From an uncultured Hippea sp. (GTDB lineage: Bacteria > Campylobacterota_A > Desulfurellia > JAADFJ01): a DNA stretch of 54,849 bases. Below, piece after piece: positions 8,965-18,316 of this stretch. Position 1 is the first letter of the stretch. Each line of letters begins with the position of its first letter. Both the position numbers and the translations under genes were made by a program. The stretch covers positions 1 through 54,849 of the forward strand of contig CAJVZA010000003.1 of the NCBI GenBank assembly GCA_913009315.1. Direction: 5' to 3'. The notes under the pieces are model-generated. The model saw nothing but the letters and a program-made list of their open reading frames with translations, had not been told where the DNA came from and did no database searches.

Positions 8965-10713
8965 TTATGATACTTTGTACATAAGAAGGTCGCCTTTTGT
9001 TATTATGCCTAACAGTCTTTTGGGATTATCTTCATCTACAACAGGGAGATGTGAAATTCCGTTTTCCCGCATCTTCCCGAGTGCCTGATCAAGAGTTTCA
9101 TAGGGGTATGTCAAGATCAGATTTTTGCTGCAGGCGTCAAATGCGGATAATGCCATATCGCTGTTTTTTTCTCTGTGCTGCAATACGTCTCTGCCGCTTA
9201 TTATGCCCACCAGTTCATTTTTATCGTTCATAACGGGGAATCCTTCATGGCCTGTTTTCATGATCTTGTTGCTTATATCTTGAATTGATTCATACATATT
9301 TGCAGTTATCACATCTCTTATCATCACGTTTTCGACCGTTTCATTCTTCAGAACGTTTATTTCAAGGCCATGAGGTATAAAGACTCCCCGTCTGGCAAGT
9401 TTTTCCGTATAGATCGTATTTTTAGCAAAGATACGGCTTGTGATGTCGGCTAAAACGCATGCGAATATTAGCGGGATTATGATACTGTAGTCACGAGTCA
9501 TTTCAAAAACCATTATAATTGATGTCAATGTTGCGCGACTTGTTCCTGCAAATACAGCAGCCATACCTACCAGTCCATACGCAGGATAAGGGGCGCTCAT
9601 GTGAGGAAATAACAAATTGATAATAATACCAAAAAATGCTCCAAATACTCCTCCGATAAATAGCGAAGGCGCAAATACGCCGCCCGATCCTCCTGAGCCG
9701 AGTGTTAATGACAATGCAAACATTTTAGCGATTAAAAGTGCAAACAGGGTAAGCATAAGGTAAACAGTCGGGCTGCCATAATTAGGACTGAGTATGTTGC
9801 CTATAGTTTTATATCCTACACCAAGTATCTGAGGAAATTGGAGTGCTATAATCCCAAGTAACATGCCTCCGATAGCAGGTTTGAAAACGGGATGGACTTT
9901 TATCTTATCAAACAGATCTTCTATGCGGTAAAGCAGTTTAAATTCCAAAATTCCGATAAATCCTGCAGCAATACCCATTATAAGGTAAAATAGGAGTTCG
10001 TATACCGATTTAAAGTGATATGCCGGAATAATAAATATGGGGTCGCTTCCTAAAAATAATCTTGATATAATAGTTGCGAAAACAGATGATGTAGCCAGAG
10101 GAACAAACGATTCTGTTCTAAATTCGAGTAGAATTAACTCAATGGAAAAAATTATGCCTGCCAGCGGAGCATTAAATGTTGCAGCTATACCTGCAGTTGC
10201 TCCACAGCCTACTAATATCTTGCGGTCAGTAATAGAAAGTTTTAAAAATTGGCTTACAGCTGATCCAAACGCGCTTCCTATTTGAACTATGGGTCCTTCC
10301 CTTCCTGCCGACCCTCCTGTTCCAAGGCATATTCCGGAGGCCAGTGTTTTGGCAATTACAACTCGCGGACGAATTATGCCCTGTTTTTTATACATAGCTT
10401 CCATTACTTCAGGTACACCATGTCCTTTTGCTTCAGTGGCGTAGTAATAGGTAATGAATCCTACAATAAGACCTCCCATTGCAGGCGGTATGATTACTAA
10501 ATATCCTAAGCCATTGCTTACAGGCGAGACAAAATAAATTGATAATTTGTGCCAAAATGATAGGTTATTTATGCTGTAATACAACCACCTGAATAAAACT
10601 GCACCAAATCCGCCGACAATACCGACCGAAACTGCCATAAGATTTAATCTTAGATTAATATAAAGACTTTTTTTCGGAAACCCCTTGCCAATAGATGCTA
10701 TACTATATTTCAT
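8965..10713 (-). CDS. ClC-family chloride channel or H+/Cl- antiporter with C-terminal CBS pair
   Basis: A 582-residue integral membrane protein of the voltage-gated chloride channel family, expected in the inner membrane. The selectivity-filter motifs are GREGPIVQIGS (near residues 136-146; its Glu is the gating glutamate of exchangers) and GSGGSGGVFAPSLFIGG (near 343-359). About ten hydrophobic segments precede residue 440. Two CBS domains follow from about 455 to the end (for example GHEGFPVMNDKNELVGIISG and GISHLPVVDEDN). The GREGP filter is that of chloride transporters, not of the fluoride-specific ClC-F group. It has its own promoter, divergent from the rpsB operon, and a good ribosome binding site (AAGGGG). 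Confidence 0.93.
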   Translation of the reverse strand: MKYSIASIGKGFPKKSLYINLRLNLMAVSVGIVGGFGAVLFRWLYYSINNLSFWHKLSIYFVSPVSNGLGYLVIIPPAMGGLIVGFITYYYATEAKGHGVPEVMEAMYKKQGIIRPRVVIAKTLASGICLGTGGSAGREGPIVQIGSAFGSAVSQFLKLSITDRKILVGCGATAGIAATFNAPLAGIIFSIELILLEFRTESFVPLATSSVFATIISRLFLGSDPIFIIPAYHFKSVYELLFYLIMGIAAGFIGILEFKLLYRIEDLFDKIKVHPVFKPAIGGMLLGIIALQFPQILGVGYKTIGNILSPNYGSPTVYLMLTLFALLIAKMFALSLTLGSGGSGGVFAPSLFIGGVFGAFFGIIINLLFPHMSAPYPAYGLVGMAAVFAGTSRATLTSIIMVFEMTRDYSIIIPLIFACVLADITSRIFAKNTIYTEKLARRGVFIPHGLEINVLKNETVENVMIRDVITANMYESIQDISNKIMKTGHEGFPVMNDKNELVGIISGRDVLQHREKNSDMALSAFDACSKNLILTYPYETLDQALGKMRENGISHLPVVDEDNPKRLLGIITKGDLLMYKVS

Positions 10714-10731
10714 AAAACCCCTTTAGTTTTT

Positions 10732-10755
10732 ACACAGCCCAACCTTTTTCTGTGT
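10732..10755 (-). promoter_or_regulatory. Hairpin in the ClC transporter leader
   Basis: In the leader between promoter and start codon, ACACAG and CTGTGT form a 6-bp stem with a 12-base loop. It lies close to the ribosome binding site. Function unknown; it does not match the fluoride riboswitch consensus. Confidence 0.3.
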
Positions 10756-10777
10756 AGGATCGCTTTAAAACGCCTGT

Positions 10778-10805
10778 ATTATACTTTACTTAAACCAAAA
10801 AACAA
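10778..10805 (-). promoter_or_regulatory. Sigma70-type promoter of the ClC transporter gene
   Basis: On the minus strand TTGTTT (10800-10805), a 16-base spacer and a perfect TATAAT (10778-10783) lie 65 bases before the start codon of the ClC gene. Confidence 0.6.
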
Positions 10806-10844
10806 CAGGTATCAGGACCGTTTTATCTTAATGCAGTCGGCCAC

Positions 10845-10872
10845 TTGAAAATTTTTTTTTATATGGTAAAAG
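10845..10872 (+). promoter_or_regulatory. Possible promoter of the rpsB operon
   Basis: TTGAAA (10845-10850), a 16-base T-rich spacer and TAAAAG (10867-10872). The -10 matches TATAAT in four of six bases, and the position just before the rpsB leader is right. The AT-rich surroundings allow other choices. Confidence 0.35.
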
Positions 10873-10890
10873 ATATAAAAAATCACACAT

Positions 10891-10928
10891 AAAGTTTTGT
10901 GAGTGAGCGGTGAAACTATTAAAACTTT
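10891..10928 (+). promoter_or_regulatory. Inverted repeat in the rpsB leader, possible S2 autoregulatory hairpin
   Basis: AAAGTTTT (10891-10898) and AAAACTTT (10921-10928) are perfect 8-base complements separated by 22 bases, ending 27 bases before the rpsB start. Ribosomal protein operons often carry a leader RNA bound by one of their products. The position fits, but I cannot match the loop to a known S2 leader motif. Confidence 0.35.
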
Positions 10929-10955
10929 ATGGAGGAACAACTCACAGGAGGAGAA

Positions 10956-11723
10956 ATGGAGCAGCAGATTACCGTTAAAATGAAAGAATTATTAGAGTCA
11001 GGTGTGCATTTCGGACATCAAACGAGACGATGGAATCCCAAAATGAGTCCGTATATATTTGGCGACAGGAAAGGGATTCATATAATTGATCTCCAGAAAA
11101 CCTTAAAGCTTTTTAATAAAGCTGCTGAATTTGTGTATAATTTATCTTCTCAGAATAAGAAGATTTTGATGGTCTGCACAAAAAAACAGGGTCAGGAAAT
11201 AGTTGGATCAGAAGCACAAAGATCAGGCATGCCTTATATAATTCAGAAGTGGCCTCCCGGTCTCTTTACAAACAGAAATACATTTAAAAAAAGTATTGCA
11301 ACTCTGAAACAACTTGAGACTTTCGACAAGACCGGAGAGTTCGATAAACTGCCTAAAAAAGAAGCAAAGAAGATGCGCAAGAGAATCGGCAGACTTGAAA
11401 GATATCTTGGAGGTGTCAAGGAGTTTGACGGGCTGCCTGATGCACTTTTTGTTGTAGATATCGTGCGTGAATATCTTGCGGTAAAGGAGGCTAAATCGCT
11501 TTCGATACCGATTATAGCGATCGTGGACACAAATTGTGATCCTGATCCTATAGACTATGTTATTCCCGGAAATGACGACGCTATAAAATCTATAAAATTG
11601 TTTACCGGAAAGATTGCCGACATTATAGTCGCCGGACAGGGAAGGTTTCAGAAAGATCAGGTTGACGAATCATCGGACAACTCGGATAACAATAATGCTG
11701 AAGAGAAAGAGGAGACTGAATAA
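10956..11723 (+). CDS. rpsB: 30S ribosomal protein S2
   Basis: Ribosomal protein S2 of the small subunit. The N-terminus [20 protein letters not shown] and the later [35 protein letters not shown] and [20 protein letters not shown] are family hallmarks. A longer reading from 10929 is open, but ATG 10956 is chosen because AGGAGG stands six to seven bases before it and the protein then begins as other S2 proteins do. It heads a long operon, with tsf directly after it. The C-terminal tail is rich in Asp, Glu and Asn. Confidence 0.95.
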   Translation: MEQQITVKMKELLESGVHFGHQTRRWNPKMSPYIFGDRKGIHIIDLQKTLKLFNKAAEFVYNLSSQNKKILMVCTKKQGQEIVGSEAQRSGMPYIIQKWPPGLFTNRNTFKKSIATLKQLETFDKTGEFDKLPKKEAKKMRKRIGRLERYLGGVKEFDGLPDALFVVDIVREYLAVKEAKSLSIPIIAIVDTNCDPDPIDYVIPGNDDAIKSIKLFTGKIADIIVAGQGRFQKDQVDESSDNSDNNNAEEKEETE

Positions 11724-12335
11724 ATGGGTACGATAAATGCCAGAGATGTGATGAATTTAAGAAAAGCTACAGGTGCCGGTATGATGGCATGCAAAAAAGT
11801 ACTGGTTGAAGCGGATGGAGATTTTGATAAAGCGATAGACCTGCTCAGAAAAAAAGGCATTGCGTCGGCGGCGAAAAAGGCGGGAAGAGAAACCGAAAAC
11901 GGAAAAATCGGTTCGTATATACATATGGGCGGCAAGATAGGTGTTTTGGTCGAGCTTGCATGCGAGACCGATTTTGTTGCCGATACGGATGATTTTGCGC
12001 AGCTCCTTAAGGACGTAGCAATGCATATCGCTGCTGCAAATCCAGCCTATCTCGACAGGGACTCCGTTCCAAAAGATGTTCTTGAAAAAGAGATGGAACT
12101 ACAAAAGGAAACGCTGATTTCAGAGGGAAAGCCCGCAGCAATTATTGATAAGATTGTAGAAGGTAAATTGAATAAGTTCTATGAAAGAAACTGTCTTATA
12201 GAGCAGCCGTTCATAAAGGATGACAAGGAGAGCGTTGGCGACTTGATTAAACACGCCGTTGGAAAACTTGGTGAAAATATCAAGATTATCAAATTCGCAC
12301 GTTTTGAGATAAATGCCCAGAGCTGTTCGGTATAA
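11724..12335 (+). CDS. tsf: Elongation factor Ts (short form)
   Basis: EF-Ts recycles EF-Tu by exchanging GDP for GTP. The N-terminal domain is clear (VMNLRKATGAGMMACKKVL, residues about 9-27), and the conserved CETDFVADTDDF, whose TDFV contacts EF-Tu, lies near residue 79. At 203 residues it is the short type, with one core subdomain reduced compared with the 283-residue E. coli protein. It starts immediately after the rpsB stop, and the pyrH start lies inside its end. Confidence 0.96.
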   Translation: MGTINARDVMNLRKATGAGMMACKKVLVEADGDFDKAIDLLRKKGIASAAKKAGRETENGKIGSYIHMGGKIGVLVELACETDFVADTDDFAQLLKDVAMHIAAANPAYLDRDSVPKDVLEKEMELQKETLISEGKPAAIIDKIVEGKLNKFYERNCLIEQPFIKDDKESVGDLIKHAVGKLGENIKIIKFARFEINAQSCSV

Positions 12336-13029
12336 ACGCATACTGCTTAAACTAAGCGGAGAAGCGTTAAAGGGGGATTCGGATTTCGGTATCGATCCTA
12401 AGATTTTATCCGATCTTGCATCTCAGATAGTCCGCATAGTTGAGTTAAAAGTTTCCGTTGCGATTGTTGTAGGAGGCGGAAATATCTTTCGGGGCATCAA
12501 AGGAGTATCTATTGGTATGGACATGGTGACATCCGATTATATGGGAATGCTTGCTACCGTTATAAACGGGCTGGCGCTTGCCGATGCAATAGAGAAGAAA
12601 GGTGTTGATACGCGCGTAATGAGTGCTATCGAGATGCGTCAGATTGCCGAACCTTATATAAGAAGACGCGCCATAAGGCATCTGGAGAAAGGACGCATAG
12701 TGATTTTTGTAGCCGGAACGGGAAGTCCCTATTTTACGACCGATACTGCGGCCGGTTTGAGAGCAGCTGAGATTGGAGCCGATGCGGTATTTAAGGCTAC
12801 AAAAGTGGGCGGCGTGTATGATAAAGATCCTAAGACCAACAGTGATGCCAAGCGGTTTTCTACAATAAGCTACATTGATCTCATTCAGAAACAGCTTCAT
12901 GTTATGGATTATACCGCTGTTTCTCTTTGTATGGAAAGAAAGGTGCCGATTGTAGTTTTGGATATTACGAGATCGGAAAGTCTGTTTAATGTTGTATCCG
13001 GAAAGGAAGAAGGAACCGTTGTGAAATAA
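12313..13029 (+). CDS. pyrH: Uridylate kinase (UMP kinase)
   Basis: PyrH phosphorylates UMP to UDP and belongs to the amino-acid-kinase fold, unlike eukaryotic UMP kinases. Motifs seen are KRILLKLSGEAL (residues 8-19, with the catalytic Lys), VVGGGNIFRG near 52-61 and GTGSPYFTTDTAAGLRAAEI near 136-155. Length (238 residues) is normal. The only suitable ATG lies 23 bases inside tsf, in another frame, so translation is probably coupled; no strong Shine-Dalgarno sequence is visible. Confidence 0.96.
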   Translation: MPRAVRYKRILLKLSGEALKGDSDFGIDPKILSDLASQIVRIVELKVSVAIVVGGGNIFRGIKGVSIGMDMVTSDYMGMLATVINGLALADAIEKKGVDTRVMSAIEMRQIAEPYIRRRAIRHLEKGRIVIFVAGTGSPYFTTDTAAGLRAAEIGADAVFKATKVGGVYDKDPKTNSDAKRFSTISYIDLIQKQLHVMDYTAVSLCMERKVPIVVLDITRSESLFNVVSGKEEGTVVK

Positions 13030-13041
13030 AGGAGGCTGTTT

Positions 13042-13587
13042 ATGATAGAAGATACTTCAAAAAGAATGGAAAATGTTGTGAATTGGCTAAACGGTCAACT
13101 TGGCGGTTTGAGAACGGGAACGGCAAGCGGTTCTATGGTTGAAAACATAAAGGTTGCAGCTTACGGCAATAAAATGACGATTAAATCGATTGCCAGCATA
13201 TCTGTGCCGGATAGATCAACAATCTTGATAGAGCCATGGGATCATTCCTTGACAAAAGTGATCGAAAAAGCCATAGGAAGCTCAACTCTTGGTATTATGC
13301 CGGTGGTCGACGGCAACCTCCTGAAGATCAGGATCCCGGAATTGACAGGCTGCAGGAGAGATGAACTTGCCAAGGTTGCCAGGGAGCTGGCAGAAAAGGC
13401 AAAGGTTAGAATTCGTCAAATCAGACGTGAGATAAACGCCGGAATCAAAAAAGATCAGGACGAAAGCTTAATAACAGAGGACGAGAGCGAAAAAAATCTT
13501 GATGCCGTACAAAAAACAACAGATCTGTATATAAAGAAAATTGATACTCTGCTTGCCTGGAAAGAGAAGGAAATCAAAACGATATAG
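13042..13587 (+). CDS. frr: Ribosome recycling factor
   Basis: RRF splits post-termination ribosomes together with EF-G. The 181-residue protein has the family features: an N-terminal helix (MENVVNWLNGQLGGLRTGTA, residues about 9-28), SISVPDRSTILIEPWD near 52-67, and the C-terminal three-helix bundle with RDELAKVARELAEKAKVRIR near 108-127. An AAAGGAGG ribosome binding site precedes the ATG. Its stop codon shares one base with the next gene's GTG start. Confidence 0.96.
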   Translation: MIEDTSKRMENVVNWLNGQLGGLRTGTASGSMVENIKVAAYGNKMTIKSIASISVPDRSTILIEPWDHSLTKVIEKAIGSSTLGIMPVVDGNLLKIRIPELTGCRRDELAKVARELAEKAKVRIRQIRREINAGIKKDQDESLITEDESEKNLDAVQKTTDLYIKKIDTLLAWKEKEIKTI

Positions 13588-14270
13588 TGAATCATGCAGA
13601 TAATTTTCCGAACCATGTTGCCATTATTATGGACGGAAACGGGAGATGGGCAAAAAAGAGAAACAGACAAAGAACCGATGGTCATGCCAAAGGGGCGGCT
13701 GTTGCTATCGATATTGTTTTGTGTGCAAAAAAGGTAAACATAAAATATTTAACTCTATTTGCCTTTAGTGCCGAAAATTGGAATAGACCCAAACGAGAAA
13801 TAGCTCTTATTCTCTCTCTTGTTGAAAATCATCTGAAAAACAAAGCGACAGAACTCAAAGAAAACGGTATCCGTTTCAAAACAATCGGTAATCTCGGCGA
13901 TCTGCCGAAGTCTACCGTAGATCTCATAGATACGGTCAGTGATATGACTAGCGGATGCACAAATATGGTTTTTACGCTTGCTATTTCTTATGGCGGAAGG
14001 CAGGAGATACGAGCAGCGGCTGAAAAATATAAAAATTCCGGGAACCCTATAGGATTTGATAGTTATATTCAAAGCGCATTTCTTCCCGACCCCGATCTTT
14101 TAATCAGGACAGGCGGCGAAAAACGTATAAGTAATTTTATGCTTTACGGTCTTGCATATACCGAGCTCTATTTTTTAGACAAATATTGGCCTGATTTTTC
14201 CTGTGAAGATCTTAAGGCCGCAATAAAAGAGTATAAACTCAGAAAACGAAGGTTTGGCGATCTGATATGA
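13587..14270 (+). CDS. uppS: Undecaprenyl diphosphate synthase (cis-prenyltransferase)
   Basis: Makes the C55 lipid carrier for peptidoglycan and LPS synthesis from farnesyl and isopentenyl diphosphate. Family motifs are HVAIIMDGNGRWAKKR (residues 10-25, catalytic Asp 16), LTLFAFSAENWNRP near 54-67 and the C-terminal DLLIRTGGEKRISNFML near 169-185. The start is GTG, overlapping the frr stop by one base. The 227-residue length is slightly short for the family. It is followed by cdsA with a 4-base overlap. Confidence 0.96.
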   Translation: MNHADNFPNHVAIIMDGNGRWAKKRNRQRTDGHAKGAAVAIDIVLCAKKVNIKYLTLFAFSAENWNRPKREIALILSLVENHLKNKATELKENGIRFKTIGNLGDLPKSTVDLIDTVSDMTSGCTNMVFTLAISYGGRQEIRAAAEKYKNSGNPIGFDSYIQSAFLPDPDLLIRTGGEKRISNFMLYGLAYTELYFLDKYWPDFSCEDLKAAIKEYKLRKRRFGDLI

Positions 14271-15049
14271 AAAAACGTATCATCACTGCGCTGCTAATCG
14301 TTCCTCCTGTTCTGATAACTGTTGCATATGCTCCTATATTGGTAATTAAGATTGTTTCATTTATCGCCGGTTTGATAGCCATAGATGAGTTCCATGGTTT
14401 AATTAAAAAAACCGACAAAATTTATTGGATCTATTCACTTTTTGCCTTTTCTATGGTATTCTGGCTTGCTGCCGAGAGGGCAGACCTTTTCGGACCTGCA
14501 ATCCTTATGACATTCATCATGCTTCTTTTGATTCCTCTGCTTACAAAAAACGACATCAACTATGACTTTACACATGTTGCGGGAAGCTGGCTTGCAATAA
14601 CATATGTCAGTCTATATAGCTTTTTTTATATTATGATACGCTTACCAAAGGGCAGAGGAATGCTCATTACCATTTTTTTTATGGTATGGATAACCGACAG
14701 TACGGCAATGCTGTTCGGCAAATTTTTTGGAAAAAGAAAATTGTCTCCGGTTATAAGTCCTCATAAAACAGTTGAGGGGTTTGCTGCAGGAGCAGTTGCT
14801 TCCATTGTCACATCGCTAAGCATCGGACAGTTTTTTAATCTGTTCAGTACTACCGATGCCGTTGCCATTGGTTTGATAGTTGGTATAGCAGGTCAGGCCG
14901 GTGATCTTATTGAATCGACATTCAAACGATACGCCGGCAAAAAGGATTCCGGAAAGCTGTTCCCCGGACATGGCGGAGTGCTGGACAGGCTTGACAGTCT
15001 GGCGATTTCGGTTGCTCTAAGTTATCTTTACATTACACTGGTTTCATAA
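14267..15049 (+). CDS. cdsA: Phosphatidate cytidylyltransferase (CDP-diglyceride synthase)
   Basis: An inner-membrane enzyme making CDP-diacylglycerol from phosphatidate and CTP, the branch point of phospholipid synthesis. It has multiple hydrophobic helices. The C-terminal CDP-transferase signature is recognisable in STFKRYAGKKDSGKLFPGHG and GGVLDRLDSL near residues 217-245. Length is 260. Its start overlaps uppS by 4 bases (ATGA), and its stop shares one base with the dxr start. Confidence 0.95.
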   Translation: MKKRIITALLIVPPVLITVAYAPILVIKIVSFIAGLIAIDEFHGLIKKTDKIYWIYSLFAFSMVFWLAAERADLFGPAILMTFIMLLLIPLLTKNDINYDFTHVAGSWLAITYVSLYSFFYIMIRLPKGRGMLITIFFMVWITDSTAMLFGKFFGKRKLSPVISPHKTVEGFAAGAVASIVTSLSIGQFFNLFSTTDAVAIGLIVGIAGQAGDLIESTFKRYAGKKDSGKLFPGHGGVLDRLDSLAISVALSYLYITLVS

Positions 15050-16191
15050 TGAAGGGAATCGGAATACTCGGTTCGACAGGTTCGGTCGGTATTCAAACAT
15101 TAAGCGTTATCAGCAAATTTCCCAAACTTTTTAAGGTTGAGATGCTTACCTCTTTTCATTTTTCCGACGAACTTATAAAACAGATAAAACGGTTTAAGCC
15201 GTCGTATGTCTATACTAAGGAAAAGAGCGGTTTCAGCCTCGAAGGCGAGGAATATACCAGCAGCATCGATGATCTGTTCAATTTTTTTGATTCTGATAGA
15301 ATAGATCTTATAGTTTCGGCGATATCAGGGATATGCGGAATTGTTCCGACATATGAGGCCGTTTTGACTGGAAAAGAGGTTGCAATTGCCAATAAGGAGA
15401 GCTGGGTTTCAGCCGGGCCGTTTCTCAAAAATGCAATAAACAGAAGCGGAGCGAAAGTGATTCCGGTTGATTCGGAACACAGTGCCGTTTTTCAGGCGAT
15501 CGGAAAGGACAAAAGATCAGTCAAAAAAATTATTTTGACTGCATCGGGAGGTCCGTTTCATGATGTTGAATCTTCCGGACTGAAAGATATAGGGATAGCT
15601 GAGGTTATGAAACATCCGGTTTGGAGTATGGGTCCTAAAATTTCTGTTGATTCTGCGACGTTCTTTAACAAAGGTTTTGAGATAATTGAGGCGGCTGAGC
15701 TTTTTGATCTTGATTTTGAAGATATCGATGTTTTTGTTCATAAACAGGGAATAGTTCATTCTTTGGTCGGGTTTAGTGACGGAAGCCTTATTGCTCAGCT
15801 GGGACAGCCTGATATGAGAATACCGATTGGATATGCTCTTAATTATCCGGAAAGACTGCCTTCTCTGCCTGACGATGTGGGAGAAGTCGAATTCGATCAG
15901 ATGAGCAATATAAAGTTTGACAAGCCGAATGAAAGGGAAAAAAGAACACTTGCTGTAGTGAAGGAGGCATGGATACGGGGGATCGGCTCGAGAATTGTTC
16001 TGAATGCCGCAGATGAGGCGGCTGTTAATGCATTTTTGTCCGGCAGAATCCGATTTTGCGATATAGTTGATTTTGTGGAAAATAAGGTTATTAATATTAG
16101 CCTTGGAGAAGTTTTTGGCATGAAAGATGTAATAGAATTGTCGGAGACTCTGTTGAGAGAATTTGATAAGGAGTTAAATAAAAAGATATGA
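15049..16191 (+). CDS. dxr: 1-deoxy-D-xylulose 5-phosphate reductoisomerase
   Basis: Dxr catalyses the second step of the MEP isoprenoid pathway with NADPH. The nucleotide-binding GILGSTGSVGIQTL is at residues 5-18. The substrate and metal-binding segments include IANKESWVSAG, VIPVDSEHSAVFQAI and KHPVWSMGPKISVDSATFFN, all as in the family. Length is 380. It shares the operon with ispG two genes later, so two MEP steps are in this cluster, alongside the C55 carrier synthase that uses their product. Confidence 0.97.
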   Translation: MKGIGILGSTGSVGIQTLSVISKFPKLFKVEMLTSFHFSDELIKQIKRFKPSYVYTKEKSGFSLEGEEYTSSIDDLFNFFDSDRIDLIVSAISGICGIVPTYEAVLTGKEVAIANKESWVSAGPFLKNAINRSGAKVIPVDSEHSAVFQAIGKDKRSVKKIILTASGGPFHDVESSGLKDIGIAEVMKHPVWSMGPKISVDSATFFNKGFEIIEAAELFDLDFEDIDVFVHKQGIVHSLVGFSDGSLIAQLGQPDMRIPIGYALNYPERLPSLPDDVGEVEFDQMSNIKFDKPNEREKRTLAVVKEAWIRGIGSRIVLNAADEAAVNAFLSGRIRFCDIVDFVENKVINISLGEVFGMKDVIELSETLLREFDKELNKKI

Positions 16192-17282
16192 TTATTTGGG
16201 GTATAATAGCTATAGCGATTTTGATTGTTGTGCATGAGGCAGGTCATTTTGCTGCGGCAAAAGCTCTCGGTGTCGGCGTTGAGGCGTTTTCAGTCGGGTT
16301 TGGGCCGATACTTCTGCGAAAGAAGATCGGAGAAACCGAATACAGAATTTCGTTGATTCCGCTGGGGGGATATGTAAAACTTGTAGGCGAAAATGATGAA
16401 ACCGAAACCGGAACCGAAACTGATCAAAAGATCAATTCATTCTCTGAGAAGCCGGTCTGGAAAAGAGCTGCGATTGTTTCAGCCGGGCCGATCACGAATC
16501 TTTTGATTGCAGTTGTCTTTTTTATAATGAGTTCGTGGATTGGCGTCACAACGCTTTCTTCTCAGATCGGCAAAGTTCTGAAAGGTTCTCCGGCGTATGT
16601 TGCCGGCATAAAAAAGGGAGACAGCATCGTCAGTATCAACGGCAGCAGCGTGAAAACTTTTAGAAAAATGGCTTCAATTATGAAAAAAAGCCCCGGAAAA
16701 CGTTTGAGGGTCGTTGTAAACAGAGACAGGGGCAGCAAGACTATCTTTGTAGTTCCTGAACTCAAACAGATGAAAAATATATTTGGTGAGAAAGTAGCGG
16801 CAGGTTTTATCGGCGTTATGCCCTCAGGAGAGAAGACTCTGCTGCGTTATTCATTCTTTTCCGGTATAAAAAACGGTGTTTATCAATCCTATAGAATAAC
16901 ATATCTGACCGCAGAATCATTTGTTAAACTTGTCAGCGGCAAGATGTCTGCCAAACAGCTCGGCGGTCCGATAATGATAATTAAGCTTGCCGGCGAAGAA
17001 GCGAATGCCGGCTTGGGAGTATTTCTTTTTTTCCTTGCAATCATCGGAATCAATCTCGGCATTCTTAATTTACTTCCGATTCCCATTCTGGACGGAGGGC
17101 ATCTTTTTTTCTTTGCGATTGAGGCGGTGCGAGGTAAAAAATTATCGGACAAGGTGGTAAGTATCTCTCAGCAGGTAGGCATGTCTCTTCTCATTCTGCT
17201 AATGGTTTTTGCAACCTATAACGATCTTGCACGTTTTTTTCCGCATATCAGTTCGACGGTGAGTTCACTATTTCATAAATGA
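16188..17282 (+). CDS. rseP: RIP metalloprotease RseP (site-2 protease)
   Basis: An intramembrane zinc protease that cleaves anti-sigma factors and signal-peptide remnants. The zinc site HEAGH is at residues 16-20 in the first transmembrane helix. One PDZ domain is visible (for example GSPAYVAGIKKGDSIVSING near residues 134-153). The third zinc ligand Asp is in NLLPIPILDGGH near residue 304. At 364 residues with a single clear PDZ, it is shorter than the 450-residue two-PDZ E. coli protein. It overlaps dxr by 4 bases and ispG by 4 bases. Confidence 0.95.
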   Translation: MIIWGIIAIAILIVVHEAGHFAAAKALGVGVEAFSVGFGPILLRKKIGETEYRISLIPLGGYVKLVGENDETETGTETDQKINSFSEKPVWKRAAIVSAGPITNLLIAVVFFIMSSWIGVTTLSSQIGKVLKGSPAYVAGIKKGDSIVSINGSSVKTFRKMASIMKKSPGKRLRVVVNRDRGSKTIFVVPELKQMKNIFGEKVAAGFIGVMPSGEKTLLRYSFFSGIKNGVYQSYRITYLTAESFVKLVSGKMSAKQLGGPIMIIKLAGEEANAGLGVFLFFLAIIGINLGILNLLPIPILDGGHLFFFAIEAVRGKKLSDKVVSISQQVGMSLLILLMVFATYNDLARFFPHISSTVSSLFHK

Positions 17283-18316
17283 GGAAGAAAAAGAGAACAG
17301 TTTTTATAGGAAAGGTTCCGGTTGGAGGAAATAATCCTGTTGTTGTTCAATCTATGACAAAAAATCCTCCGTCTAAATTGAACGAGGTCGCAGATGAGAT
17401 AAATCAGCTTGCTTCTGTCGGGTGTGAGCTGATAAGGGTTGCGGTTCCTACTGAAAAAGATGCGTATTTTCTTTCAGACTTAAAAAAAAAGTCGATATTG
17501 CCTGTTGTCGCCGATATTCATTTTGACGGCAGGATTGCGGTTAAAGCGATTGAAAACGGTGCTGATGAGATAAGAATCAATCCGGGAAATTTTCCTCAAA
17601 GGCAGCTTACCGATATAATAAGAGCTGCAAAAAAAAGAAAGATACCCATAAGAATCGGTGTCAACAGCGGATCTCTTGAAAAATCGCTTGTTTTATCGGC
17701 GTCTTCTCTCGCCGATTCTGCGTTGAGGTGGGTAAAGCGATTTGAGGATCTTGGATTTAGCGATTTAAAGATTTCCGCAAAATCATCCGATGCCGCTATG
17801 ACGGTGAAAACATATCGGATATTGGATGAGAAATCCGATTATCCGCTTCATCTCGGTGTTACCGAAGCCGGTACCGTTGCTACCGGAGCGGCACGTTCAG
17901 CCATTGCACTTGGAAGATTATTGAGCGACGGAATCGGCGATACAATAAGAGTGTCGTTAACCGGCGACAGGGTCGATGAGATTGCCGTTTGTTATGAAAT
18001 TCTAAGATCTACCGGTGTTAGAAATGTTGGAGCCAGGCTTGTATCCTGCCCGACATGCGGGCGAATTCAGATTGATTTGACAAGACTTGCCCAAGAGGTT
18101 CAAAAAATAATAGAGCGGATAAGAATGCCTATAACGGTAAGTGTTATGGGATGTGCGGTTAATGCAATTGGTGAGGCAAAGGATGCCGATATTGCGATAG
18201 CAGGCGGAGCAGGGTATGGATTGATTATAAAAAAAGGAAAGATTGTAAAAAATGTCAGGGAAGCGGACCTTCTCAGCGAGTTTAAAGAGGAGCTTATAAA
18301 AATGGAGCTGCTATGA
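17279..18316 (+). CDS. ispG: 4-hydroxy-3-methylbut-2-enyl diphosphate synthase (IspG/GcpE)
   Basis: A [4Fe-4S] enzyme that reductively opens the cyclic diphosphate MEcPP to HMBPP in the MEP pathway. The N-terminal NPVVVQSMTKNPPS and VADIHFDGRIAVKAIENGAD are typical. The three cluster cysteines are in SCPTCGR (near residues 257 and 260) and MGCAVNAIGEAKDADIAIAG (near 291). Length 345 is that of the two-domain bacterial type. The start overlaps rseP (ATGA) and the stop overlaps glmU (ATGA). Confidence 0.97.
   Translation: MRKKKRTVFIGKVPVGGNNPVVVQSMTKNPPSKLNEVADEINQLASVGCELIRVAVPTEKDAYFLSDLKKKSILPVVADIHFDGRIAVKAIENGADEIRINPGNFPQRQLTDIIRAAKKRKIPIRIGVNSGSLEKSLVLSASSLADSALRWVKRFEDLGFSDLKISAKSSDAAMTVKTYRILDEKSDYPLHLGVTEAGTVATGAARSAIALGRLLSDGIGDTIRVSLTGDRVDEIAVCYEILRSTGVRNVGARLVSCPTCGRIQIDLTRLAQEVQKIIERIRMPITVSVMGCAVNAIGEAKDADIAIAGGAGYGLIIKKGKIVKNVREADLLSEFKEELIKMELL

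Noticed and set aside
10714-10928. Fluoride riboswitch before the ClC gene
   Set aside because: The leader forms a simple ACACAG/CTGTGT hairpin without the aptamer core, and the transporter has the chloride-type GREGP filter.
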